This document shows, piece by piece, positions 53,126 to 62,450 of a DNA stretch of 64,000 bases. The translations under genes were made by a program, and so were the position numbers. Below the pieces are notes generated by a model, which saw only the letters and a program-made list of their open reading frames with translations, was not told where the DNA came from and did no database searches. Source of the DNA: Panacibacter ginsenosidivorans (GTDB lineage Bacteria > Bacteroidota > Bacteroidia > Chitinophagales > Chitinophagaceae); NCBI RefSeq assembly GCF_007971225.1, contig NZ_CP042435.1, positions 1-64,000 on the forward strand. Reading direction: 5' to 3'. How positions within the stretch are numbered: the first letter of the stretch is position 1; the number at the start of each line of letters is the position of its first letter.

Positions 53126-53139
53126 AGAACCCGGCTTTT
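53107..53139. terminator. Terminator downstream of the LemA/TPM operon, built on a repeat tail
   Basis: Stem AAAAGCCGGG / CCCGGCTTTT with a 13-base loop. The left half is the tail of the repeat arm. It lies about 20 bases after the TPM gene stop at 53160 (minus strand). Confidence 0.75.
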
Positions 53140-53159
53140 GTAATATGTTATTGAAATTA

Positions 53160-53948
53160 TTACCACCCTCCGCTGGCACCGCCGCCACCGCTGCTTCCAC
53201 CACCAAAACCTCCAAATCCGCCACCACCACCACCGAAGCCGCCTCCACCTCCGCCGCCCCAGCCGCCACCGCGGTTACCTCCGCCAAGATTGCTGAATAT
53301 AAGCGGCCACAATAAACTGCTATAGCCTCTGCGACTCATCATTCCACCGCCACCGCGGCCACCACCTCCTCTGCTAACGATCATAATAACTACAAAGAGA
53401 ATAACAATGAAGCCTATAATAGAACCGCCTCCGCCACCTCCGTCATCTCGTTTTCTTTGTTCGTTATATTCTCCTGCGGCTGCTTTACCAAGTGAAGTGA
53501 TGGCTTCATCAAAAGCACGGTAATAATCTCCGTTCTTTATATTGGGAATAATATCATTATCGATAATGCTCTTGGCAGTTATATCAGGTATGGCGCCTTC
53601 CAGTCCATAACCAACTTCTATTCTTACCTTTTTTTCGTTTGGCGCTACAAGAATAAGAATACCATTGTTGTGTTTTGATCCTCCAATGCCCCATGAGCGA
53701 AATAATTTATTAGCGTAGTCTGCCACGTCATAACCTTTAAGATCAGGGATGGTAACTATAGCGATCTGATTAGAAGAACTGTTGTCTAATTCTACCAAAC
53801 GTTGCTCAAGAATATCTCTTTGCTCTGGCGATAAAACATTCGCTACATCATTTACCAGTCGCGGCGGATTTGGCTTTGGCAAAAGATCCTGCGCAAAACC
53901 AACAGCAGCAACAATTAGAAAGGATAATATGAATAAAAGTTTTTTCAT
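53160..53948 (-). CDS. TPM domain protein (YgcG-like) with glycine-rich tail
   Basis: A 262-residue exported membrane protein: signal peptide (1-19, ending GFAQ), TPM phosphatase/chaperone-like domain (about 28-160; NVLSPEQRDILEQRLVELDNSSSNQIAIVTI, GILILVAPNEKKVRIEVGYGLEGAIPD), one membrane helix (about 175-193), then a Gly-rich low-complexity tail, almost two-thirds Gly, to the C-terminus. Third gene of an operon with lemA and a second TPM gene. Such proteins are often paired with LemA; their role in envelope upkeep is inferred. The tail is cytoplasmic if the helix is a normal type I anchor. Confidence 0.9.
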   Translation of the reverse strand: MKKLLFILSFLIVAAVGFAQDLLPKPNPPRLVNDVANVLSPEQRDILEQRLVELDNSSSNQIAIVTIPDLKGYDVADYANKLFRSWGIGGSKHNNGILILVAPNEKKVRIEVGYGLEGAIPDITAKSIIDNDIIPNIKNGDYYRAFDEAITSLGKAAAGEYNEQRKRDDGGGGGGSIIGFIVILFVVIMIVSRGGGGRGGGGMMSRRGYSSLLWPLIFSNLGGGNRGGGWGGGGGGGFGGGGGGFGGFGGGSSGGGGASGGW

Positions 53949-53990
53949 TTTATAAAGAAGTCCCGCTTTGCGACAGGACCTTTGAGAAAT

Positions 53991-54452
53991 TTATTTTCCA
54001 AAAACTATATCGTCTGGTAACTCATTCTTATCTGTATCGGCATCGTAAGGAAAATTGGCATGTAGTAATTCGCCAATCTCTTTCACAACAGTGGCAATAC
54101 CATCAGCATAATTTTCTTTGTTGAATTGGGACAACATTTTTGATACTTCTTCTTTCCAGAAAGCTGCGCTGGCTTTTTTGTAAATACCTTCATCTGCAAA
54201 AATGGCCAGTTGCCTGTCTTTCATGGCAACGTATACCAATACGCCATTATGTAATTCTGTTGCATCCATCTTCAGGCTATAAAATATCTCCATAGCCCTG
54301 TCAATGGGATCTACATAACTGCAACGGCTTTCAATATAAACCCTTACTTCACCGCTGGTGTTCCGTTCCGCTTCATTTATGGCAGCAAGGATTTTTTCTT
54401 TTTCCGGTGCGGAAAAGAATTCATGCGTTTTCTTCCTGAATAATCCAAACAT
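53991..54452 (-). CDS. TPM domain protein
   Basis: A 153-residue protein with the short TPM variant: FSAPEKEKILAAINEAERNTSGEVRVYIESRC, then NGVLVYVAMKDRQLAIFADEGIYKKASAAFWKEE. No signal peptide and no membrane helix, in contrast to the next gene. It is 17 bases from lemA and 42 bases from the Gly-rich TPM gene, so one operon. The family is common in Bacteroidota beside lemA. Function unknown. Confidence 0.88.
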   Translation of the reverse strand: MFGLFRKKTHEFFSAPEKEKILAAINEAERNTSGEVRVYIESRCSYVDPIDRAMEIFYSLKMDATELHNGVLVYVAMKDRQLAIFADEGIYKKASAAFWKEEVSKMLSQFNKENYADGIATVVKEIGELLHANFPYDADTDKNELPDDIVFGK

Positions 54453-54469
54453 GCGTTTGAGGTAAGAAA

Positions 54470-55063
54470 TTATTTAATATTGAAATTGACGTCAGGTGCT
54501 TTTTCACTGCCCGCATCTGCTTTGTAGTATGCTTTTTCTTTAAAGCCAAATATGCCTGCAAAAAGACTATTCGGGAAAGTTTTTACCTGCAGGTTATAAT
54601 CGTTTACTGATTTATTATAATCCTGCCTTGCAATGTTGATGCGGTTTTCAGTTCCTTCGATCTGTGTTTGAAAATCCTGGAAAGCTTTTGTTGTTTTAAG
54701 ATCAGGATATGCTTCTGCAACAGCCATTAACCTGCCAAATGCGCTTTGCAACTGACCCTGTGCCGCCTGGTATTTGGCAAGCGATTCAGGATCGTTTATA
54801 TCAACCTGCACACTCGTAGCTTTTGCTCTTGCTTCGATTACTTCTTTTAAAGTAGATTTTTCAAAGTTGGCAGAACCTTCAATTGTCTTAATAACGCTGC
54901 TGTAAAGATCTGTACGGCGCTGGTAGTTTGTTTCTACATTGCTCCATACCTGTTTTACACTCTGATCACCTTTTACAAGACCATTATAACTGCTGCAGCC
55001 GCAACCGCCAAGAACAAGAATAAGTGCTACAACGACTATTAAACCAAGGCTTTTTGTTTTCAT
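54470..55063 (-). CDS. lemA: LemA family lipoprotein
   Basis: A 197-residue LemA protein: an N-terminal hydrophobic segment with lipobox-like VLGGCGC, then long helices with YNGLVKGDQSVKQVWSNVETNYQRRTDLYSSVIKTIEG and RLMAVAEAYPDLKTTKAFQDFQTQIEGTENRINIARQDYN, which are the family hallmarks. First gene of the operon. The role of LemA is not settled; envelope stress is suggested. Confidence 0.93.
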   Translation of the reverse strand: MKTKSLGLIVVVALILVLGGCGCSSYNGLVKGDQSVKQVWSNVETNYQRRTDLYSSVIKTIEGSANFEKSTLKEVIEARAKATSVQVDINDPESLAKYQAAQGQLQSAFGRLMAVAEAYPDLKTTKAFQDFQTQIEGTENRINIARQDYNKSVNDYNLQVKTFPNSLFAGIFGFKEKAYYKADAGSEKAPDVNFNIK

Positions 55064-55134
55064 GTGCTGATGAATTTATTTATTAAATATAGTTATCAAA
55101 ATAAATACCGTTTAAAAAATTATGACGTTAAGTC

Positions 55135-55194
55135 ATTTTTGTGAACCAAACATAAGTGCATGCATGAAACTTTTGTTGCGTCGCACTCTTGTAC
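55135..55194 (-). repeat. Dispersed intergenic element, single arm
   Basis: Reverse arm: tail TTTTTGTGAACC and subtype A core GTTGCGTCGCACTCTTGTAC. Confidence 0.78.
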
Positions 55195-55274
55195 TGCTGA
55201 ATCTTGATGATCAATCAAAACAGGAAGCTTATCGTTAGCAATCTTATTTAACAATTATGGTTCGCAATTTACAA

Positions 55275-56300
55275 CTAATATAATCCTGCAAATTCTTTTG
55301 CCATTTTATCTATAACTTCGTTTGTTAGTCGCTCCTTTGCCGCATTTATTACAATGCGGTAACGAAATCTTACACCTTCATCTCTTTTCAAACTAAAGTT
55401 GAGTGATTCTTTTCCATTACTAAAATTTTTTTGCCCCAAAGGATTGGCGGCAAATAAACCATAGCCTCTTGCGTGCCAGTAAGTAGGATATCCAACATTT
55501 TTCGGATGATCAATAATGGCGATACTGATGCTGTCGTTTCCTTTCCTGCCGTACAACATACACCAGTCTGCTCTTGTTGCCCATGCATCATTACCTTCTT
55601 TTCCTGCACTCGTAATATAGTTACCGGATGGAAGTGTATCTGCACTTGCTTTTACTGTTATTACAATGCCATTTGCATCAGTAAAATCACGGTCTTCTTT
55701 TGAAGGTATTTCTAATTCATGCGCTACACGCAAACCCAGAAAACCATCTTTTATGTCGGGCATGTTTACATCCTGCATGGCTGTAAGCGTTGTTACCCTG
55801 TCTATAATATTTGTATTGCCACGTGAGTTGAAAATAAAAGTGGTTAATTCTTTAAGAAGAATATTATTATGTATATCGGTCCAGTTTGCTTCGTAAGTTA
55901 ACTGACCTTCTTTACCACTTTTCATAAATACGATGCGTACAGTTCTTATCCAGCCATAATTCGATTTTTTATCTTTAGGAATCGCATAAGAGTTGTTCCA
56001 GAAATCAAGTCCATTCACATTTTCATAATTAAGCCAAAGCCCAATGTGGTGTGGGTGATCAACAGGCTCATTGGCTCTTGGCTGCAAAGGAAAGCCTCTT
56101 GTTATTATTTCACCATCAGTTGCATAGATCGGGTAGAGAAAAGGTTTTTCCAAACTATCGGGGTAACAGAAAGCAGTAAATGGCTTACCATCAACAGTAA
56201 CCAGAACCTTTTGCTGATTTTTTACCTGCACAACTTTTATTTGCTGTGCCTGGAGATTTGTTGCAATAAGAAATAAAAATAATGGAAGAAAGTTTTTCAT
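55275..56300 (-). CDS. DUF6807 (PmoA-like) family exported protein
   Basis: A 341-residue protein with a signal peptide (1-18, ending NLQAQ). It has RANEPVDHPHHIGLWLNYENVNGLDFWNN (about 73-101) and NVGYPTYWHARGYGLFAANPLG (near 270-291), hallmarks of DUF6807, a family named after PmoA relatives but widespread in sugar-degrading Bacteroidota. Likely periplasmic, with a jelly-roll fold. It is divergent from the Gfo/Idh/MocA gene, a common partner. Activity unknown. Confidence 0.85.
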   Translation of the reverse strand: MKNFLPLFLFLIATNLQAQQIKVVQVKNQQKVLVTVDGKPFTAFCYPDSLEKPFLYPIYATDGEIITRGFPLQPRANEPVDHPHHIGLWLNYENVNGLDFWNNSYAIPKDKKSNYGWIRTVRIVFMKSGKEGQLTYEANWTDIHNNILLKELTTFIFNSRGNTNIIDRVTTLTAMQDVNMPDIKDGFLGLRVAHELEIPSKEDRDFTDANGIVITVKASADTLPSGNYITSAGKEGNDAWATRADWCMLYGRKGNDSISIAIIDHPKNVGYPTYWHARGYGLFAANPLGQKNFSNGKESLNFSLKRDEGVRFRYRIVINAAKERLTNEVIDKMAKEFAGLY

Positions 56301-56392
56301 TTATCAACTCTGTTATCTTTAGTGACTGGTTTTATAATTTGCAAAATATATAACTTTAATGGCGATTGCAAAATGCTGCATAACGAACAGTA

Positions 56393-56451
56393 TGCACAAG
56401 AGTGCGACGCAACGAATGTATGATTATTAAACTAAAGTCAGGCTCATAAAA
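56393..56451 (+). repeat. Dispersed intergenic element, single arm
   Basis: Subtype A core CACAAGAGTGCGACGCAAC and tail GTCAGGCTCATAAAA, just upstream of the oxidoreductase gene. Confidence 0.8.
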
Positions 56452-56474
56452 TTCAACTTATAAATATTGCTATC

Positions 56475-57833
56475 ATGAACAATTCACGCAGAGATTTTAT
56501 TAAGAGAACAACATTAACGGGTGCGGCAACTTACCTTGGTACATTGGGCTTAAGTGCAAAGAGTTATAACCGCATCATAGGTGCTAATGATCGTGTAAAT
56601 GTAGGTGTGGTGGGCTTTTCAGACCGACACAAGGATGCGCATATGCCTTCTTTTATGAACCTTTATAAGGAATTGAATTTTGATGTGATTGCAGTAAGTG
56701 ATATATGGAAGAAAAGGAGAGAAGAGGGCGTTGGTATATGGAAAGAAAAACTGGGACATGATATTAAGGCATGCATGAACAATGATGAATTGTATAATAT
56801 AAAAGATGTTGATGCAGTATTTATAAGTACTGCAGATTTTCAACATGCAACACATTGTATTGAAGCAGTAAAAGCCGGAAGAGATGCGTACACTGAAAAG
56901 CCATTGGCAGAAACAATGGAAGATGCACGTGCTGTGTTGAAAGCAGTGAAAGAAAGTAACAAGATCGTGCAGATAGGTTCTCAAAGAAGAAGCGGTGCAA
57001 ATTATGCAGCTGCCTATGATTTTATAAAGTCGGGAAAGTTTGGCCCTATAGTAATGGTGGAATTAACCTGGAATGTCAATCAGCCGGGGCGTTGGCGCAG
57101 ACCAGAACTTGTTGCGCAATTAAAAGAAGAAGATACAGACTGGAAAAGATTTTTGATCAACAGGCCTGCAGCTCCATTTAATGCAAGACATTATTTAGAG
57201 TATCGTTTGTTCTGGCCTTATTCATCTGGCATTCCAGGGCAATGGATGTGTCATCAAATAGATACAGTACATTGGTTTACAGGATTACCACACCCACGCA
57301 GTGTATCTGTGAATGGTGGCAATTATGTTTGGAAAGATGGCAGGCAAAATGCAGATACATTAACTGCAGTATTTGATTACGGCCCGCTTAATGACATGAG
57401 CAATGGTTTTCAGGTAGTGTTTACTTCAAGACAAACAAACAGTGCCGGTGATGTAAAAGAAATTTATTACTCTAATGGCGGAACGCTTAATCTTGATACC
57501 AATAAAATTACACCGGAAGGCGGACTTACTGCAGAGTATGCAAAAGCCATGAATATGCAGCCAAACCTATTGCCGGAAATGAATTTAAATGATATGGCAG
57601 TAAAAGTAAATACAGGTGCTAATACTGGCGGAGACCCGCTTACACAGGCACATGTACGCAACTGGATGGAATGTGTGCGCAACCGTAAGCAACCCAATGC
57701 ACCAATCGAAGCAGGTTATAATCACGCAACTGCAGTTATTATGACCAATGCAGCATACCGTACCGGCCAGAAAGTTACGTTTGATGATAAGACGCAGGAA
57801 GTGATGGCAGGAGGGAAGGTGTTTAAGTATTAA
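56475..57833 (+). CDS. Gfo/Idh/MocA family oxidoreductase, exported
   Basis: A 452-residue protein with a twin-arginine-like start NNSRRDFIKRTTLTGAATYLG, then a Rossmann part (VNVGVVGFSDRHKDAH), AVFISTADFQHATHCIEAVKAGRDAYTEKPLAETMEDAR with the catalytic-loop EKP, and a C-terminal alpha/beta domain (MVELTWNVNQPGRWRRP). It oxidises or reduces sugars or their derivatives with NAD(P). Tat export is common for such proteins in Bacteroidota. Divergent from the DUF6807 gene. Confidence 0.92.
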   Translation: MNNSRRDFIKRTTLTGAATYLGTLGLSAKSYNRIIGANDRVNVGVVGFSDRHKDAHMPSFMNLYKELNFDVIAVSDIWKKRREEGVGIWKEKLGHDIKACMNNDELYNIKDVDAVFISTADFQHATHCIEAVKAGRDAYTEKPLAETMEDARAVLKAVKESNKIVQIGSQRRSGANYAAAYDFIKSGKFGPIVMVELTWNVNQPGRWRRPELVAQLKEEDTDWKRFLINRPAAPFNARHYLEYRLFWPYSSGIPGQWMCHQIDTVHWFTGLPHPRSVSVNGGNYVWKDGRQNADTLTAVFDYGPLNDMSNGFQVVFTSRQTNSAGDVKEIYYSNGGTLNLDTNKITPEGGLTAEYAKAMNMQPNLLPEMNLNDMAVKVNTGANTGGDPLTQAHVRNWMECVRNRKQPNAPIEAGYNHATAVIMTNAAYRTGQKVTFDDKTQEVMAGGKVFKY

Positions 57834-57856
57834 TAGCACTCTGTTAGGAAAATAAA

Positions 57857-57878
57857 AAGTGGCCGTCAAAAGCCACTT
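57857..57878 (+). terminator. Weak terminator-like hairpin downstream of the oxidoreductase gene
   Basis: Stem AAGTGGC / GCCACTT with an eight-base loop, 23 bases after the stop codon. Confidence 0.45.
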
Positions 57879-57887
57879 ATATAAAGT

Positions 57888-58125
57888 CAGCGTTGCGTCG
57901 CATTTTTTTCAGCAGGGAATTTTCCCTGAGCTTCAGCAGGTTTGTTTTTCATTCATTGCAATTGTAAAATACATTCGCAATAGAGACTCAGATTTAAAAC
58001 GGGTTTTAATCATTAGATGATATCGTTAAATCAAATACCGGAAAAAACAGACCGGTTAGCTTTCAGAGGGCAAGCATTACGCAAATGGCGTAATTGAAAA
58101 TGCGACGCAACAAAGACTCGCTTTA
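57888..58125. repeat. Dispersed intergenic element, decayed pair
   Basis: Only the 14-bp core survives on both sides (GTTGCGTCGCATTT at about 57893 and AAATGCGACGCAAC at about 58099). The inner part shows nothing clear. It fills much of a 416-bp gap. Confidence 0.6.
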
Positions 58126-58205
58126 AAGATACAAATATCGAAATATCTCCACCTTAAAATTTTTGACTATTTGATTATGTTAAACCGGATGATGTAATAA
58201 AAAAT

Positions 58206-58233
58206 AAAAGCCTGCATGATCTGCAGGCTTTTA
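58206..58233. terminator. Terminator downstream of xylA
   Basis: Stem AAAAGCCTGCA / TGCAGGCTTTT with loop TGATC, followed by a T-run on the plus strand and flanked by an AT-rich left side; 17 bases past the xylA stop. Confidence 0.8.
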
Positions 58234-58249
58234 TTTTTTTGAAATGCTC

Positions 58250-59578
58250 TTATATAAACCTGTTTATTATATTTTCAAACAATTCCTGCTTACCACTTTT
58301 AATAGCAGGTTCACCATTTGCAATGGCAAATTGTTTCAGATCTTCCAGTGATAATTTGCCTGCTTCAAACTCTGCGCCTTTGCCGCTATCATAAGAAGCA
58401 TAGCGTTCCTTACGCAGCTTTGTAAATGTGCCGTTCTTCAAAATATTCTCAGCAGTAATCAATGCTCTTGCAAAAGTATCCATGCCACCAATGTGTGCAT
58501 AGAAAAGGTCTTCCGCGTCAGTTGAGTTACGGCGGATCTTTGCGTCGAAATTGATACCGCCACCTGCAAAACCACCAGCCTGCAGAATGATCAGCATTGC
58601 TTCTGTTAATTCATTAATATCATTCGGGAATTGGTCTGTATCCCAGCCATTCTGGTAGTCGCCACGGTTGGCATCAATAGAACCAAGTAACCCTGCATCA
58701 GCGGCAACCTGTAATTCATGCGTAAATGTATGACCGGCTAATGTTGCATGGTTCACTTCTATGTTTAGCTTGAAATCGTTCAACAGATCATGTTGACGCA
58801 GGAAACTGATTACAGTTGCTGCATCATAATCATACTGGTGTTTTGTAGGCTCACATGGTTTTGGCTCAATAAAAAATGTGCCTTTAAAGCCTTGTGACCT
58901 TGCATAATCTTTTGCTTTGTGTAAGAACATGGCAAGATGTTCCTGTTCGCGTTTCATGTTAGTGTTAAGCAAACTCATGTAACCTTCGCGACCACCCCAG
59001 AAAACATAGTTCTCTCCGCCTAATGCAATCGTTGCATCCATGGCAAATTTAACCTGTGCACCACCATGCGCCAACACATGAAAATCAGGATTGGTAGCAG
59101 CGCCATTCATATATCTTTTATGCGAAAACAAATTGGCTGTACCCCATAATAATTTTACGCCGGTTGCAGCTTGTTTTTGTTTTGCATATTCTGTTAATGC
59201 CTGTAAGCGTTTTTCATTGTCTGCAACATCATTGCTATAGTCCACTACATCAACGTCATGAAAACAATAGTATGGCAAATTCATTTTGGTGATGAATTCA
59301 AATGCAGCATCCATTTTATCTTTTGCCCTTGCAACCGCATCACTCTTTTCATTCCACGGATGTGCATGTGTAGGCCCGCCGAAAGGATCACTGCCATCTC
59401 CGCAGAACGAGTGCCAGTAAGCACATGCAAAACGCAAATACTCTTTCATCGTTTTGCCGCCAACAACTTTGTTCTCATCATACCAGCGAAATGCAAGCGG
59501 GTTATCACTTTCAGGACCTTCATATTTGATCTGTCCTATGCCTTTAAAAAATTCTTTGTCGCCAATTAGAACTGACAT
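58250..59578 (-). CDS. xylA: Xylose isomerase
   Basis: A 442-residue class II xylose isomerase: [13 protein letters not shown] (catalytic His, about residue 100), [39 protein letters not shown] (metal ligands), [20 protein letters not shown] and [22 protein letters not shown]. It converts D-xylose to D-xylulose. Encoded with xylulokinase upstream on the same strand, a repeat pair between the two. Confidence 0.97.
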   Translation of the reverse strand: MSVLIGDKEFFKGIGQIKYEGPESDNPLAFRWYDENKVVGGKTMKEYLRFACAYWHSFCGDGSDPFGGPTHAHPWNEKSDAVARAKDKMDAAFEFITKMNLPYYCFHDVDVVDYSNDVADNEKRLQALTEYAKQKQAATGVKLLWGTANLFSHKRYMNGAATNPDFHVLAHGGAQVKFAMDATIALGGENYVFWGGREGYMSLLNTNMKREQEHLAMFLHKAKDYARSQGFKGTFFIEPKPCEPTKHQYDYDAATVISFLRQHDLLNDFKLNIEVNHATLAGHTFTHELQVAADAGLLGSIDANRGDYQNGWDTDQFPNDINELTEAMLIILQAGGFAGGGINFDAKIRRNSTDAEDLFYAHIGGMDTFARALITAENILKNGTFTKLRKERYASYDSGKGAEFEAGKLSLEDLKQFAIANGEPAIKSGKQELFENIINRFI

Positions 59579-59628
59579 AATTATTAGTTTAAAAGTTTAT
59601 TGTTTGTGGTTTATAGTTTTATTGTTTT

Positions 59629-59760
59629 GTACTTAGCTGTATTGCTACTGTCATCGCCTGTTGTGTCACTCACTTCATCGTTCAGATCAATATTGAACAA
59701 AACGTACAAGAGTGCGACGCAACGAAAGCTTAATACTTATTCAAAGGTTTGGCTCAACAC
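59629..59760. repeat. Dispersed intergenic element, head-to-head pair
   Basis: Left arm 59629-59676 (subtype B) and right arm 59704-59760 (subtype A, tail GGTTTGGCTCAACAC), with a very short inner part (about 27 bp). It lies between xylB and xylA. Confidence 0.82.
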
Positions 59761-59764
59761 TTTT

Positions 59765-61240
59765 CTACATATCTTTTATCAACAAGGCTTTCCATTGTTG
59801 ATAATGTTCTTCGTAAGCATTTTTGCCATTTGGCTCTATCGTTTCCAAGCGCTGCATTTTTGTAAATGCCTCTTTTGGATTGTTGAAAATTTTTGCACCA
59901 ATGCCTGCGCCCAAAGCCGCGCCAACACTGCCATCGCAATTATATAATTCAACAGGGGTATTAGTAACATTTACAAACGCATTGGTGAACACACTACTTA
60001 AAAACATATTGGCTTTGCCAGCACGAATAACAGATGGAAACATTTTGTTTTCACGCATAATATCAAGACCATAACGGAACGCAAACGCAATGCCTTCCTG
60101 GCCTGCACGATACAAATGTGCCGCTGTATGTTTATTTAAATCTATATTGTGTAAATGTGTGCCGACAATCTTGTTGTTAAGCATACGTTCAGCACCATTA
60201 CCAAAAGGAATAATATACAAACCATCGCTGCCGATATTTATTTTGGAAGCAGCATTATTCAAGTCCGCATAAGAGGAATTTGTACCAGCAATATTTTTGA
60301 TCCATTTATTTAAAATACCTGTGCCGTTTATACAAAGTAAAATGCCAATACGTGTTTGTTCCGCCGTATAATTTACATGCGCAAAACTATTGACACGTGA
60401 TTGCTGATCGTATGCAAGCTGATCGCTTACACCATATATAACACCAGACGTACCTGCAGTTGCAGCGACTTCACCCGGCTCGAGTACATTTAATGAAAGC
60501 GCATTGTTAGGTTGATCACCGGCTTTATAACTTACAGGAATTCCCGGCTTTAATTGTAACAGGTTAGCAACGAGGTCTGTAACATATCCATGTTCACTAA
60601 AAACATCTTTGATAGTTGGAATAATGCTATCATTAAAACCAAAGAAATTCATTACATCTTTTGAAAGTGCATTCTCTTTAAAATCCCAGAATATGCCTTC
60701 AGATAAGGAGGAGATGCTTGTAGTAATGCTACCTGTAAGTAGCATGGCGATATAATCACCGGGCAACATGATCTTATCTATACGTTCATAAATTAAAGGT
60801 TCATTTTCTTTTACCCATGCAAGTTTGGCAGCCGTAAAATTGCCCGGAGAGTTTAATAAATGCGACAAACATTTTTCTTCACCAATAGCTTTAAAAGCTG
60901 CATCACCATAAGGAACAGCGCGGCTGTCACACCAGATAATGGCATCTCTTAGTACTTGTTGATCTTCATCAACGGTTACCAAGCCATGCATCTGGTAAGC
61001 AATTCCAATCGCTGCAATATCTTTTGGATTATAAGTTTTTGTTGCATGTGCTTTTACCAATGCCTGTAAGAAAAATTGCCACCAGCTGTTTGGCGATTGC
61101 TCTGCCCAGCCGCTTTTCTGCGAAATAATTTCTGCTTCCGTTTCAGGATAGCTGGCAGACGCTATGCATTGTTGCGTTTGTGCGTCTACTACAGAAACTT
61201 TTATTGAGGAGGTTCCTACATCTATACCGAGTAATAACAT
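59765..61240 (-). CDS. xylB: Xylulokinase
   Basis: A 491-residue FGGY kinase: LGIDVGTSSIKVSVVDA at the start, YQMHGLVTVDEDQQVLRDAIIWCDSRA (catalytic region), AGDQPNNALSLNVLEPGEVAATAGTSGVIYG (ATP-binding), and the second FGGY motif as VIRAGKANMFLSSVFTNAF. It phosphorylates D-xylulose. It precedes xylA by 186 bp and is divergent from the AraC regulator at 61377, the likely xylose sensor. Confidence 0.95.
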   Translation of the reverse strand: MLLLGIDVGTSSIKVSVVDAQTQQCIASASYPETEAEIISQKSGWAEQSPNSWWQFFLQALVKAHATKTYNPKDIAAIGIAYQMHGLVTVDEDQQVLRDAIIWCDSRAVPYGDAAFKAIGEEKCLSHLLNSPGNFTAAKLAWVKENEPLIYERIDKIMLPGDYIAMLLTGSITTSISSLSEGIFWDFKENALSKDVMNFFGFNDSIIPTIKDVFSEHGYVTDLVANLLQLKPGIPVSYKAGDQPNNALSLNVLEPGEVAATAGTSGVIYGVSDQLAYDQQSRVNSFAHVNYTAEQTRIGILLCINGTGILNKWIKNIAGTNSSYADLNNAASKINIGSDGLYIIPFGNGAERMLNNKIVGTHLHNIDLNKHTAAHLYRAGQEGIAFAFRYGLDIMRENKMFPSVIRAGKANMFLSSVFTNAFVNVTNTPVELYNCDGSVGAALGAGIGAKIFNNPKEAFTKMQRLETIEPNGKNAYEEHYQQWKALLIKDM

Positions 61241-61376
61241 ATAGCTTTTGCAATCTTATGAGGCACTAAGGTATTTGTTATAGCGCAATATCGATTAAAC
61301 TTTATTGTCAATTACTAAAACTATTTTAATACTTTATTTCATAAGTTTATAGATTTGTGCTTAATATAGTTCAGGA

Positions 61377-62228
61377 ATGAAGCCGATTGTAGAAAAGCTC
61401 ACACTTAGCGAGAATACTTCTTTTCTTGCACGTACTTATAGAACGCCGCTATTTGAAGTGCCATGGCACCAGCATATAGAATATGAACTGATCATGTTTA
61501 AAGAAGGAGAGGGCAGCAGCTTTATCGGCAATTATGTTGGCGAATTTAAAACAGGCGATATTTTTTTTCTCGGTTCCAATTTGCCACACACATTTCAGAA
61601 AGCAAATAAGGAGCTTATTACAAGTGCATTGGTAATACAATTCAGGGATGATTTTTGGGGCAAAGATTTTTTACAATTACCCGAAAGCAGGAACATCAAA
61701 CAACTGCTGGACATTTCTTACCAGGGTTTGAAAATTACTGGCAATTTAAAAGAACAGCTAAGACCTTTTGTAGAAGAACTGGAGTTTGCTGAAGGCTTTG
61801 AACGTATTATTCTTTTATGTGAATGCCTGCAGATGATCATGTATAATAAAGAATATGAAACTGTATCTACACAGGAAGTAAAAGCCTATAACACCAAACA
61901 CAAAGAACGCATTGATAAAATATACCAATACACCATTGATTATTTCCAGGATGCTGTTACACTTGATAATGTTGCCGCACATGCAGGCATGAGCGTACCT
62001 GCATTCTGCAATTACTTTAAAAAAAGCACGAAGAAAACTTATATAGATTTTTTAAATGAAGTGCGCATTGGTTATGCCTGCAAGCAACTGATCGATACAC
62101 AAAAAACAATCGAGGCCATTTGCTATGAAAGTGGTTTTAATACGCTTGCTAATTTCAATAAACAGTTTTTAAAAGTGAAGCAGGTTACACCTTCCAGGTA
62201 TAGAAAAGATTTTATGCAAAGAATGTAA
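61377..62228 (+). CDS. AraC family regulator, cupin N-terminus
   Basis: A 283-residue regulator: cupin-type effector domain (about 10-150; PLFEVPWHQHIEYELIMFKEG and KTGDIFFLGSNLPHTF), then AraC HTH pair (about 185-280; VTLDNVAAHAGMSVPAFCNYFKKSTKKTYIDFLNEVRI and TIEAICYESGFNTLANFNKQFLKVKQVTPSRYRKDF). Divergent from xylB, so most likely a sugar-responsive activator of xylose genes and perhaps of the GH2 gene downstream. Confidence 0.9.
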   Translation: MKPIVEKLTLSENTSFLARTYRTPLFEVPWHQHIEYELIMFKEGEGSSFIGNYVGEFKTGDIFFLGSNLPHTFQKANKELITSALVIQFRDDFWGKDFLQLPESRNIKQLLDISYQGLKITGNLKEQLRPFVEELEFAEGFERIILLCECLQMIMYNKEYETVSTQEVKAYNTKHKERIDKIYQYTIDYFQDAVTLDNVAAHAGMSVPAFCNYFKKSTKKTYIDFLNEVRIGYACKQLIDTQKTIEAICYESGFNTLANFNKQFLKVKQVTPSRYRKDFMQRM

Positions 62229-62330
62229 TAGTCGAAAGTCTGTAAAGACGGGAAGTCAGAAAGCAGAGAAGGATTTCGTTTACGATTAATATATATTCCG
62301 GGCTTCCGGTCTTGCCGACTTCCGGGCTTG

Positions 62331-62390
62331 TAGCACAAGAGTGCGACGCAACCTATGCTTAACAGAAATCCTGCTCCCCGGCTCACAAAA
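62331..62390 (+). repeat. Dispersed intergenic element, single arm with decayed partner side
   Basis: Subtype A core CACAAGAGTGCGACGCAAC and tail CCCCGGCTCACAAAA. The sequence before it (62229-62330) carries AGTC / GACT motifs (GGGAAGTCAG, GCCGACTTCC) like the inner hairpins of the pairs. Confidence 0.72.
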
Positions 62391-62450
62391 AATTTTGTAA
62401 TTATCTTATAGCTTTAATCCCTATTTTCATGGCTCATTAGTATAAGAATT

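Noticed and set aside
53160-53948. Gly-rich tail as a sequencing artefact or tandem DNA repeat
   Set aside because: The codons vary and the frame is open to a natural stop, and Gly-rich tails are common in this protein family.
2550-62390. The recurring 20-bp core as part of a CRISPR array
   Set aside because: Copies are kilobases apart, in both orientations, with conserved flanks and no regular spacers or cas genes.
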